A stretch of 11,806 nt of DNA from Clostridiales bacterium (GCA_003452915.1 DMMZ01000040.1:23378-35183), one strand, 5' to 3'. Shown: positions 1 through 7,352, counted from the stretch's first letter. Notes: generated by a model from the letters alone, not told the origin. Made by a program: numbers and translations.

Positions 1-432
1 CCTTTTTATACCCTTTCATTAGTTTTAATGATAGTAGGTACTTTTGTTCTGCTCGTTTTCGGCAACCGTATTATTGAAATGACCGAAGAAAATTTTCCAT
101 ACGCTGCGGTAGTTTTTATAATTATGTCATTACGTTATCTTATAGGTTTTTGCCTATTAGTGTTTTTCTTTACAATAATATACAGAGCGCTTCCTTCTGG
201 AAAGCAACGTTTTTCCCATCAATTACCCGGTGCGATAATAGCGTCTGTTGGATGGATAGCTTTTTCTTTGATGTTTTCGTTTTATATTGATAATTTCTCA
301 AATTACGCTACTGTTTACGGCAGTCTTACCGCAGTTGTATTGCTGATGCTTTGGCTTTATTCCTGTATGTATATCTTATTTTTCGGTGCTGAAATAAATC
401 TTTATTATTATAGAAAGATTCTGGGAAAATAA
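1..432 (+). CDS. YihY/virulence factor BrkB family membrane protein (3' end only)
   Basis: The reading frame is open from base 1, so this is the C-terminal 143 residues of a gene that starts left of the window. At least three hydrophobic segments are visible: around 45-75 and 110-180, and a C-terminal helix around 325-400. The stretch with PGAIIAS, GW, FSFY and a YGSLTAVV-LMLWLY block, followed by FGAEINLYYY, is the typical C-terminal signature of the YihY/BrkB family (often mis-named ribonuclease BN). These are polytopic inner-membrane proteins of uncertain function, possibly transporters. The TAA stop at 430-432 is followed ten bases later by a promoter for the next gene, so this gene is probably not part of the acyltransferase operon. 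I see no intrinsic terminator hairpin after it. Confidence 0.85.
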   Translation, partial: PFYTLSLVLMIVGTFVLLVFGNRIIEMTEENFPYAAVVFIIMSLRYLIGFCLLVFFFTIIYRALPSGKQRFSHQLPGAIIASVGWIAFSLMFSFYIDNFSNYATVYGSLTAVVLLMLWLYSCMYILFFGAEINLYYYRKILGK

Positions 433-441
433 CCAAAATAC

Positions 442-470
442 TTGACTTAATAAATGGTTTGTTATATACT
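442..470 (+). promoter_or_regulatory. sigma-A type promoter for the MBOAT operon
   Basis: TTGACT (442-447) and TATACT (465-470) are separated by exactly 17 bases, each one mismatch from the vegetative consensus. A transcript would start near 477, leaving a leader of about 43 bases before the MBOAT start codon at 520. It is the only well-formed promoter I see upstream of the five + strand genes, which have short gaps, so it probably drives all of them. Confidence 0.75.
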
Positions 471-519
471 CTAGTAGATAATCCAGTATTTAAAAATCCG
501 CTTGGAGAAATAAATTTTT

Positions 520-1932
520 ATGTTTTTTTCCGATCTTATATTTTTATATTTATTTCTGCCTGTTTGTTTAGCAGCATATTTTTTTACAAAAAAAACACGA
601 TATAGAAATTTTGTATTGATTGGTTTTTCCCTTTTCTTTTATTCGTGGGGGGAGCCAGTCAGAGTTGTCTTGCTTATTTTAAGCTCCTTTATCAACTTTG
701 TTTTAGCCCGGTCAATAGAGTTAAACAAAAAAAACAAGCTCGGAAAAGCATCCTTGATTGTAGCACTTGTATACAATATCGGAATGCTATGTGTTTTCAA
801 ATACACAGATTTTGTAATAAACAATATAAATGGGATTTTCGGTTCCGGTATTTCTACGCTGGATATTGCTTTTCCGATAGGAATCAGTTTTTATACCTTC
901 CAAGCTCTGTCTTATATTATTGATGTTTATTGGGAAAAGGTAAATGCCCAACGCAAATTCTCGAATTTATTGATGTACATATCGTTATTTCCTAATGTTA
1001 CGATGGGTCCGATTGTCAGATATGAGACGGTTGAAAATAATTTAGAAAACCGTAAAACCACTGTTTCCGATATCAGTGAAGGTTTGACAAGGTTAATTAT
1101 CGGTCTTGCTAAAAAAGTTATTATTGCAAACAATCTTTATGCGTTTGTGGGTATAATTTTTGGAACCGATATTACGAAAGCTACTGTTGCGGGAACTTGG
1201 ATCGGCTTAGTCGCTTATTCCTTAAATGTCTATTTTGATTTTTCGGGTTATTCTGACATGGCAATAGGTCTTGCACGTATTTTCGGATTTCATTATAACG
1301 AGAACTTTAACTATCCCTTTATGTGCCGAACGATAGGCGAATTCTGGCAACGGTGGCACATTTCGCTCGGATCTTTTTTCAAGGATTATCTTCTTTACTT
1401 GCCTATATTCGGTAAGAGACGGCAATATGCTTCATTATTTCTGGTTTGGTTCACAACAGGATTATGGCATGGTGCATCCTGGAACTATGTAATCTGGGGT
1501 TTATATTTTGGAGCATTTATATTAATCGAAACAAAACTTGGTAAAAAGCGTATCAGAGAAACACCTACCTGGTTGATGCATATCTACAATAAGTTGGTAA
1601 TTATTATCGGTTTCGGAATATTTAAGTTTACAAATATTAACGACTTGGGTAATTTCTTTAAGAATCTTGTAGGGCTTAACGGAAACATATTAATCAACGA
1701 TCATACCATTACTGATATAAAGTCTTTTTTATATATAATTTTAATAGCAGTTTTCTTCAGCTTCCCTATTCTGCCGTGGATAAAGGATATTTTAGAAAAG
1801 CGTTCATACTTAACACGTTCTGCTGGGCAGTTTTTTGCAATGGGAAGCAATGTTGTCCTATTGGCTGTAACTACGATTTTAGTTATAGACACTTCCCTTA
1901 CCGATGCCCCTTTCCTATATACAGTATTTTAG
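520..1932 (+). CDS. MBOAT family membrane O-acyltransferase (AlgI/DltB-like)
   Basis: This 470-residue polytopic membrane protein belongs to the membrane-bound O-acyltransferase family, which carries an acyl group from a cytoplasmic donor across the membrane to an extracytoplasmic acceptor. The family signature is complete: EFWQRWHISLGSFFKDYLLY with H280, then TTGLWHGASWNYVIWG with H317, the invariant catalytic histidine. The N-terminus (FSDLIFLYLFLPV, then RN-VLIGFSLFFYSWGEP) is typical of AlgI and DltB, and the length matches. GGAGA at 504-508 stands 11 bases before the ATG. In AlgI systems the donor feeds alginate acetylation; in Dlt systems a DltC carrier protein supplies D-alanine. Because this operon encodes an FkbH-like loader and a carrier protein, a carrier-bound acyl donor as in Dlt is more likely here. 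The acceptor polymer cannot be read from the sequence. Confidence 0.93.
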   Translation: MFFSDLIFLYLFLPVCLAAYFFTKKTRYRNFVLIGFSLFFYSWGEPVRVVLLILSSFINFVLARSIELNKKNKLGKASLIVALVYNIGMLCVFKYTDFVINNINGIFGSGISTLDIAFPIGISFYTFQALSYIIDVYWEKVNAQRKFSNLLMYISLFPNVTMGPIVRYETVENNLENRKTTVSDISEGLTRLIIGLAKKVIIANNLYAFVGIIFGTDITKATVAGTWIGLVAYSLNVYFDFSGYSDMAIGLARIFGFHYNENFNYPFMCRTIGEFWQRWHISLGSFFKDYLLYLPIFGKRRQYASLFLVWFTTGLWHGASWNYVIWGLYFGAFILIETKLGKKRIRETPTWLMHIYNKLVIIIGFGIFKFTNINDLGNFFKNLVGLNGNILINDHTITDIKSFLYIILIAVFFSFPILPWIKDILEKRSYLTRSAGQFFAMGSNVVLLAVTTILVIDTSLTDAPFLYTVF

Positions 1933-2058
1933 GAGAATAGTCTGAAAGACTTTTCTTTCAGACACGGTTTTGTGCCTTTGACTTTAAAGGAAAGTCAATC
2001 CTGCTTCGCAGGAACAGCACAATTCCCACAGTCGGTGTATCCGCCGAGGAAAGGCATG
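1930..2058 (+). repeat. Structured intergenic element, copy 1 (candidate cis-regulatory RNA)
   Basis: The gap between the MBOAT and DHHW genes folds into an ordered set of helices. P1 is a perfect 10-bp hairpin (1940-1949 with 1954-1963, 4-base loop). P2 is a long-range helix (1970-1975 TTGTGC with 2017-2022 GCACAA, plus GG/CC at 1966-1967 and 2025-2026 across a 2x2 mismatch). P2 encloses P3 (1980-1985 with 1991-1996) and P4 (1999-2004 with 2008-2013, loop TTC). A further hairpin P5 (2032-2037 with 2042-2047) runs into the GAGG of the next gene's ribosome binding site. A diverged copy with the same layout lies at 10634-10772 on the other strand; the match begins at the preceding gene's stop codon and ends at the next gene's start region. 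P1 has no T-run after it, so it is not a simple terminator. I could not assign it to a riboswitch class I know. Confidence 0.6.
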
Positions 2059-3429
2059 ATTATACACATGCAAAACAATAAAAGCAGTTCGAGTAAGAAA
2101 AAAGTTTATATGATAACGAAGCTTATAAATATCGTGGTAATTATTATTTTACTTTTCGTTATGTTTATCTACGCGTTATTTTTTTCACGTGTTAAAGAAT
2201 CTGATTATGATAAAGACCTTACAAAATTTCCCGAATTTACTTTTAAAACCTTCTTCTCAGGCGAATTTTATTCTGAAGTAACAAAGTATTATGCCGACAC
2301 TATACATAATCGTGACCGATTTAAGGATAAAGCAACACAAATAGAGGTACTTTACGGCATACCCGAGGAAGAAGAAGAATTTGGAGATACAACCCCTCCG
2401 ACACAGGTCGTTGATAATGATAACAGTAATGTAAATGCTGAGATAGAAGAATCAGATAATGATGTTTCTCAGGGTAACGATAACAGCACACCCGATATAT
2501 CAGACCCGAGTGGTGAAAATTCTGAACCGGTGTTTGACGAGGAACTCTGTGAGGGAATTGTTATTTTAAATAACCGTGCTATGGAGCTTTATTACGGAAA
2601 TACCAATAATGCAAGGACATACGCAGGGTACGTTAATGCTTACGCCGAGCAGCTTGGCAGCGGAGTAAATATATATTCGATGGTAATACCGAAACCCTGC
2701 GCTTATTATATACAGGAGTCAAAAAAATACGGAGATATCTGGCAGAATACTATCAATGATCTAAATGCAATTAACGAGTCGCTTGTCGGAGTTAGGAATG
2801 TTGATGTTTACAATGCATTGCTTCCTCATAAAGACGAGGAGATATACTTCCGTACAGATATTCATTGGACAGGGCTTGGTGCTTATTATGCTACAAAAGC
2901 ATTTTCGGAGATTGCATCTGTTCCGTTTGCTGACCTATCTACTTATGAAAAGAAAGTAAGAGAAAAATATGTCGGTACTATGTACCGCTACACTAAAAGC
3001 GCAAAGCTAATTGAAAATCCCGAAGATTTTGTTACTTATGTTCCATCTGCAATTTATTCGGCTACATTTTATAAACAAAATTATACGGATGGTTTTAATC
3101 ATGATTTGCTTTTTTATATAAAAGACGAAAATAAAAGTGACTGGTACTCTACATATATTGCAGGGGATTCATATGTAGTAAAAATTGAATCAGAAAAGTG
3201 TAATAACGGTAGAAAGCTTATAATATTTAAAGACAGCTACGGAAATCCGATTGCACCGTTTCTGCTTGAATCTTTTGAGGAAATTTATGTTGTCGATATA
3301 CGTAAATTTGAACTTAATTCTATAAATTTTATTAACGAAAATGGTATTACAGATGTTTTGTTTGCTGTTTCGGCATTTACAGCATCAGGTAGTGTACAAA
3401 AACATATTGAAAGAATCAGAACACAATAG
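2056..3429 (+). CDS. DHHW/AlgJ-like SGNH-fold extracytoplasmic protein, membrane-anchored
   Basis: A 457-residue protein with a short basic N-terminus, one transmembrane helix (about residues 23-43) and no cleavage site, so it is probably a type II protein facing outward. An acidic, low-complexity linker (about 100-160) leads to a DHHW-family domain, a relative of the AlgJ/AlgX SGNH-like proteins that partner MBOAT acyltransferases. The DHHW motif reads TDIHW (D268, H270, W271), and the nucleophile block reads IFKDSYGNP with S394. The probable role is final acyl transfer or acceptor handling outside the cell, as DltD or AlgJ/AlgX do; this is inferred. The frame is open upstream to a GTG at 1972, but that stretch is the structured element. 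ATG 2056 has GAGG at 2046-2049, six bases upstream; ATG 2068 is an alternative. The next gene is a paralogue. Confidence 0.85.
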   Translation: MIIHMQNNKSSSSKKKVYMITKLINIVVIIILLFVMFIYALFFSRVKESDYDKDLTKFPEFTFKTFFSGEFYSEVTKYYADTIHNRDRFKDKATQIEVLYGIPEEEEEFGDTTPPTQVVDNDNSNVNAEIEESDNDVSQGNDNSTPDISDPSGENSEPVFDEELCEGIVILNNRAMELYYGNTNNARTYAGYVNAYAEQLGSGVNIYSMVIPKPCAYYIQESKKYGDIWQNTINDLNAINESLVGVRNVDVYNALLPHKDEEIYFRTDIHWTGLGAYYATKAFSEIASVPFADLSTYEKKVREKYVGTMYRYTKSAKLIENPEDFVTYVPSAIYSATFYKQNYTDGFNHDLLFYIKDENKSDWYSTYIAGDSYVVKIESEKCNNGRKLIIFKDSYGNPIAPFLLESFEEIYVVDIRKFELNSINFINENGITDVLFAVSAFTASGSVQKHIERIRTQ

Positions 3430-3459
3430 AAAATAGAAATGGACAATACAAGGATGAAT

Positions 3460-4611
3460 ATGACTTATAAAAAACGTAAAATTATAATACTTAGCTTAGT
3501 TTTAACTGTTTCAATGATTTTTTCTGCATGTGAATTTATAATAGATATGGATACCAGTGATACATATTCAGAAACAAGCAGATCATCAGAGCTTTCCGAG
3601 CCAGGTGATTCCGCCAATAGTGAACAATCTTCCGAAGATTCATCAGACAACACTTCAAGTGTAGTTTCTAACTCAACCTCCGAAACGAGTTCTGTAACAA
3701 GCTCCGAAACAAGCAGCGAGTATTCGCAGGATGAAGTAAGCTATGACGAAAATACAGTTCAAATAATAAACGGAATTATTGTCGCTGGTACAAGAGGCAT
3801 GGAGCAATACGGCGGAGGTCCAAAATCTGCTGCTGCATATGCAGGATACTTAAATGATTTTAAAGTAGCATTAGGTGACGGAATAAATGTTTATTCAATG
3901 CCGATTCCGATAGCATCAGCTTTTTATGCTCCCGAACAATACAAAAGTTCCATAAATGCACATATAAATACTTTTGCATCTGTGAGAGACAACCTTGTAG
4001 GGGTAAAGGATGTAAATTTACTTAATGCATTGTCTTTACATACAGATGAGAAATTATATTCATACACAGATTACCACTGGCAAGCGCTTGGTGCTTATTA
4101 TTCATCACAAGAATTAGCAAAAGTTGCAGGTGTGTCGTTTACTGATATTTCAAATTTTACAAGAGAAAGTTTCTCAGGCTATTTAGGAAGTCTTTCTTCT
4201 AAATCTAGTATTTTAAAAAACAATCCTGAAGAATTTGTTTATTATGTCCCTAATCAAGAATACACAGCTAACTTTTATAAAAGGACTACCTTTAAAGATC
4301 CATTCGAGAATTCTCTTTTCTTTGCGGGTAACTCATACAGCAAGTTTATAGGTGGAGATAGCTATTGCGTTAAGGTTGATACAGGTGTTAATAACGGCAG
4401 AAAGTTGATTATTTTTAAAGAAAGCTACGGTAACGCACTTGTTCCCTTTTTGATAGGCTCATTCGAACAGGTTTATGTGGTTGACATACGCTATTTTGAA
4501 TTCGATGTCCTTGATTTTATAAAGGAAAATGGTATAACTGACGTATGTTTCTCTCTTTCCGCCTTTTCGATTGTTGGTAGCAACGGCGCAAAAGTTAAAA
4601 ATATGAACTAG
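3460..4611 (+). CDS. DHHW/AlgJ-like SGNH-fold lipoprotein (paralogue of the preceding gene)
   Basis: A 383-residue lipoprotein. MTYKKRK and a hydrophobic stretch end in the lipobox FSAC, with C24 as the lipidated residue. A Ser/Thr/Glu-rich linker (about residues 30-95) follows, then a DHHW-family domain that aligns along its whole length with the preceding protein: AAAYAGYLNDF matches ARTYAGYVNAY, TDYHWQALGAYY matches TDIHWTGLGAYY, and NNGRKLIIFKESYGN matches NNGRKLIIFKDSYGN. D204, H206, W207 and S322 occupy the motif positions. The block before the serine reads ESY rather than DSY, a conservative change that may alter activity. ATG 3460 is chosen because AAGG at 3450-3453 lies six bases upstream; the ATGs at 3439 and 3454 lack a usable site. 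It starts 30 bases after the previous stop. The role is inferred to be extracellular acyl transfer beside the MBOAT protein. Confidence 0.85.
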   Translation: MTYKKRKIIILSLVLTVSMIFSACEFIIDMDTSDTYSETSRSSELSEPGDSANSEQSSEDSSDNTSSVVSNSTSETSSVTSSETSSEYSQDEVSYDENTVQIINGIIVAGTRGMEQYGGGPKSAAAYAGYLNDFKVALGDGINVYSMPIPIASAFYAPEQYKSSINAHINTFASVRDNLVGVKDVNLLNALSLHTDEKLYSYTDYHWQALGAYYSSQELAKVAGVSFTDISNFTRESFSGYLGSLSSKSSILKNNPEEFVYYVPNQEYTANFYKRTTFKDPFENSLFFAGNSYSKFIGGDSYCVKVDTGVNNGRKLIIFKESYGNALVPFLIGSFEQVYVVDIRYFEFDVLDFIKENGITDVCFSLSAFSIVGSNGAKVKNMN

Positions 4612-4626
4612 TTAAAGGTGCATAAT

Positions 4627-6408
4627 ATGACTTCACTCACTTACCCATTTGACAGCTCTTATATTTTAAAAAATAGAAAAGCTATACGTAAGGAGTTGTT
4701 ATCCGACGGCAGCAACCGTTTAAAAAAACGTATTGCTATACTCGGTGGCTCTACAACCAGCGATATTGTTAAAATAACAGAGCTTTTCCTTTTGAATAAT
4801 GGTATCGAACCAACTTTTTATGAATCGGAATATGGTCAGTTTCGTGAGGATGCCCTGTTCGGTAATGAGGAGCTTGAAGCGTTTAAGCCTGATTTGATAT
4901 ATATTCACACTACGTTACGTAACCTTAAGCTTCCCTTCCCTACTTTGAGCGACAGCGAAGCAGAAGTATTGGACAAGCTTAATCAGCAGTATCGGCATTT
5001 TGAGGTTATTTGGGAGAAGCTACAGGAAAAGTTTGGCTGTCCGATTATACAAAACAATTTTGAATATCCTTTTTACCGCCTTTTAGGAAACAGAGATGCT
5101 TACGATATTCGCGGAAAAATTAATTATGTAAACCGATTGAACGAGCTTTTTTATAATTATGCACGCACTCATGAAGGCTTTTACATAAACGATATTAATT
5201 ACCTTTCTTCTTGCTATGGTCTTGATAAATGGGCTGATCTTTCTTATTGGTATATGTATAAATATGCTCTTTGTATTGAGGCTATCCCCTACCTTTCCTT
5301 TAACATCTCCAATATTATCAAGTCTGTTTTCGGTAAAAATAAAAAGCTGCTTGTACTTGACATGGATAATACTCTTTGGGGTGGAGTCATTGGCGACGAC
5401 GGTGTCGAAGGCATTGAGCTTGGTCAGGAAACTGCTAACGGACAATGCTACAGAGAATTTCAGGATTATATAAAGTCCCACAAGGATTTGGGAGTTATGT
5501 TAACAATAGCTTCAAAAAACGAACGTGAAAATGCCCTTCTTGGCATAAATCACCCAGACAGCGCTTTTAATGAGGATGACTTTCTTATAATAAAATCTAA
5601 CTGGGAGAACAAGGCAAAGAATATTTCCGAGACCGCTGCAGAACTGGATTTGGGTGCTGATTCTTTTGTTTTTGTTGACGACAATCCTGCGGAAAGAGAG
5701 ATTGTAGGTTCTGTTATAAACGGAATTGCTGTTCCGGAAATGGTAAACCCCGAGGAATATATCAGAACACTTGACAAAAACGCTTATTTTGAGGTTACTT
5801 CTTTTTCACAGGATGACCTTAAACGCAACGAGATGTATATGGCAAATGCTTCACGTGCGGTTTTAATGCAGGATTTTACAGATTATAGAGAATACCTGCT
5901 TGGGCTTGATATGCACGGAGAGATACAGGGCTTTATCCCCGTGTATATTCAACGGATAACTCAACTAACAAACAAATCCAACCAATTTAATGTTACCACA
6001 AAACGTTATACCGTTTCCGAAATTGAAGCTGCCGCTTCAAGCGATGAATATATTACCCTATATGGCAGGCTTGAGGATAAATTTGGTGACAATGGTGTGG
6101 TTTCGGTAGTTATCGGAAAAAAAGACAAGGATATATTAAATATAGACCTTTGGCTTATGAGTTGTCGTGTTTTAAAGCGTGATATGGAGCTTGCTATGCT
6201 TGATACTCTTGTAAAAAAATGCAGAGAACAAGGCATTAAGAGGATTGTAGGATATTACTTCCCCACTTCCAAAAATGCTATGGTAAAAGATTTGTTCGGC
6301 TTCTTTGGATTCAATAAGGTTAGCGAAAACGAAAACGGCAACACTGTTTGGGAATTATCTGTTGACGCATACGAAAACAAAAACAATGTGATTAAAGTAA
6401 TAAGCTAA
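4627..6408 (+). CDS. FkbH-like protein (SGNH-like, HAD subfamily IIIC and GNAT-like domains): probable glyceryl-ACP loader
   Basis: A 593-residue cytoplasmic protein. The N-terminal third (about 30-235) has an SGNH-like opening, ILGGSTTS at residues 38-45. The HAD domain has motif I LDMDNTLWGG (D245, D247), motif II ASKN (S296), motif III lysine (K329 in WENKAK) and motif IV VDDNPAE (D351, D352). The C-terminal acyltransferase-like part holds QFNVTTKRYT (453-462) and WLMSCRVLKR with C513. FkbH-family enzymes dephosphorylate a 1,3-bisphosphoglycerate-derived phosphoglyceryl group and load D-glycerate on an acyl carrier protein. An ACP gene follows directly, which fits. Here the product is probably used without chain extension, because no polyketide genes adjoin; that is inferred. 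AAAGG at 4614-4618 lies eight bases before ATG 4627; an in-frame GTG at 4618 overlaps that site and is unlikely. The gap from the previous stop is 15 bases. Confidence 0.9.
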   Translation: MTSLTYPFDSSYILKNRKAIRKELLSDGSNRLKKRIAILGGSTTSDIVKITELFLLNNGIEPTFYESEYGQFREDALFGNEELEAFKPDLIYIHTTLRNLKLPFPTLSDSEAEVLDKLNQQYRHFEVIWEKLQEKFGCPIIQNNFEYPFYRLLGNRDAYDIRGKINYVNRLNELFYNYARTHEGFYINDINYLSSCYGLDKWADLSYWYMYKYALCIEAIPYLSFNISNIIKSVFGKNKKLLVLDMDNTLWGGVIGDDGVEGIELGQETANGQCYREFQDYIKSHKDLGVMLTIASKNERENALLGINHPDSAFNEDDFLIIKSNWENKAKNISETAAELDLGADSFVFVDDNPAEREIVGSVINGIAVPEMVNPEEYIRTLDKNAYFEVTSFSQDDLKRNEMYMANASRAVLMQDFTDYREYLLGLDMHGEIQGFIPVYIQRITQLTNKSNQFNVTTKRYTVSEIEAAASSDEYITLYGRLEDKFGDNGVVSVVIGKKDKDILNIDLWLMSCRVLKRDMELAMLDTLVKKCREQGIKRIVGYYFPTSKNAMVKDLFGFFGFNKVSENENGNTVWELSVDAYENKNNVIKVIS

Positions 6409-6434
6409 TAAATTCAAATAAAGGAAGGCTAAAT

Positions 6435-6677
6435 ATGTTATCGGAAAAAGAGATTTTTGACAGGCTTACATATGTTTTTAGAGATGTTTTTGACGACAAG
6501 AGAATTGTTATAGGTAGAAACACAACAGCAAAGGATATCGATGATTGGGACAGTCTTGAGCATATAAACCTTATCTCTGCTGTTGAGAGCGAATTTGGTA
6601 TACGTTTTAAAATGAAGGAAGTCTCCTCGATGAAAAACGTCGGCGAAATGGTTGATATAATAGCTTCCAGAATATAG
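6435..6677 (+). CDS. Acyl carrier protein
   Basis: An 80-residue acidic protein with the phosphopantetheine attachment motif DDWDSLEHINL; S40 is the serine that would receive 4'-phosphopantetheine. It has the usual four-helix ACP/DltC size, and the SAVESEFGIRF helix after the serine is typical of the family. AAGGAAGG at 6421-6428 stands six bases before the ATG, a strong ribosome binding site. It lies 26 bases after the FkbH-like gene, so it is very likely the carrier loaded by that enzyme and then the acyl donor for the MBOAT protein, as DltC is for DltB. That pairing is inferred from context. It is the last gene of the operon, and no intrinsic terminator is visible after it. Confidence 0.92.
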   Translation: MLSEKEIFDRLTYVFRDVFDDKRIVIGRNTTAKDIDDWDSLEHINLISAVESEFGIRFKMKEVSSMKNVGEMVDIIASRI

Positions 6678-6830
6678 AAACTTAAATTATCTAGAATTAA
6701 TTATTAAACAAAACGACATATATTTTACGTAAAGTTATATATGAACATTTATAGAAATTCTAGTTATTTGACTCCAAGTATAATGTTGTGAATAGTATAG
6801 AAAATTCATATTTTCATCAGGAGTATATTT
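6678..6830 (+). other. AT-rich intergenic stretch with a spaced inverted repeat
   Basis: No gene is visible between the ACP stop and the decayed gene that follows. CTAGAATT (6691-6698) and its reverse complement AATTCTAG (6756-6763) bracket 57 bases that contain the 10-base palindrome TTTACGTAAA. A TATAAT hexamer occurs at 6779-6784, but no acceptable -35 box lies 16-18 bases upstream. It may be a remnant promoter of the decayed gene. The inverted repeat is AT-rich and could be chance. Confidence 0.3.
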
Positions 6831-7298
6831 ATGGAAAATACAGTAAAAACATCAGAAGAAATAATTAGAATATTACCTGATTTCGAATTTAAAAAAGCTC
6901 TTAAATTTATTGACCTTGGTAATTCACTTAATTGTAAGGCACAAACCAGATGTGCTCATAGTAATAAATATTGGCGTTGCGTTTTTTCAAAGAAAAAGCC
7001 ATCATGAGTTCTTTTTATTGTGGAGTGTACTGACAATTGGTGGCGCATTAAAGCCATGTTATCCAATATTGAGCAATATTAGGAAGATTTAAATTATTGC
7101 TCCGAAAACTTAATCAACCTAATTAAGAATGCTTATGATTGTCATAAATGTAATGACTTTTGCAAAGGTCCTAACCCATTTTTTATATATGATATTAAAT
7201 ATAAAAAATGTCTTGGTTGCAGTTTGTACTTTTAAAAATTGAATGATGCTGACCAAGATAGTCTTATCAATTTATTAAAAAGAGAAGTTCAATTCTAA
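6831..7298 (+). pseudogene. Decayed small gene with three in-frame stops, Cys-rich C-terminus
   Basis: Reading one frame from ATG 6831 gives 155 codons that make protein-like sense but are cut by TGA (7005-7007), TAG (7080-7082) and TAA (7233-7235) before a final TAA (7296-7298). No frameshift is needed: the conceptual product runs MENTVKTSEEIIRILPDF through KYWRCVFSKKKPS, stop, VLFIVECTDNWWRIKAML through EQY, stop, then a segment with C-H-K-C and, about 20 residues on, C-L-G-C-SLYF, stop, and a short Asp/Leu-rich tail. The paired CxxC motifs suggest a zinc-ribbon-like end. AGGAG at 6819-6823 lies seven bases before the ATG, a good ribosome binding site. Because all three stop codons are used, recoding is unlikely and nonsense decay is the simplest reading. 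I do not recognise the family with confidence. A 57-residue product of the first segment could still be made. Confidence 0.65.
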
Positions 7299-7352
7299 CC
7301 ACATTTTAAATTTTCGTTTTTTATTAGTGGATACCATTTTTTAAGAATATTA

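Noticed and set aside
1940..1963. Hairpin after the MBOAT gene as an intrinsic terminator
   Set aside because: The stem is followed by ACGGTTTTG rather than a U-tract, and the genes downstream belong to the same functional set, so read-through is expected. The equivalent hairpin in copy 2 likewise lacks a U-tract on the coding strand.
1972..2055. N-terminal extension of the first DHHW protein from a GTG at 1972
   Set aside because: The 28 extra codons coincide with the structured element, have no ribosome binding site, would place a non-signal stretch before the membrane helix, and the matching frame in copy 2 contains stops.
1930..2058. Known riboswitch (cobalamin, c-di-GMP, ZTP, SAM and similar)
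   Set aside because: I compared remembered core motifs and found no convincing match; CGCCGAGGAAAGG alone is too short to assign a class.
4618..4626. GTG start for the FkbH-like gene at 4618
   Set aside because: The GTG overlaps the AAAGG that is correctly placed for ATG 4627.
5083..5481. 132-codon open frame on the - strand
   Set aside because: It lies wholly inside the FkbH-like gene, has no recognisable motif and reads as an antisense shadow.
6768..6784. TTGACT and TATAAT as a promoter for the decayed gene
   Set aside because: The two hexamers are only five bases apart, far from the 16-18 needed.
6910..7092. 60-codon open frame on the + strand
   Set aside because: It overlaps the decayed gene in another frame; the 6831 frame has the ribosome binding site and the coherent cysteine motifs.
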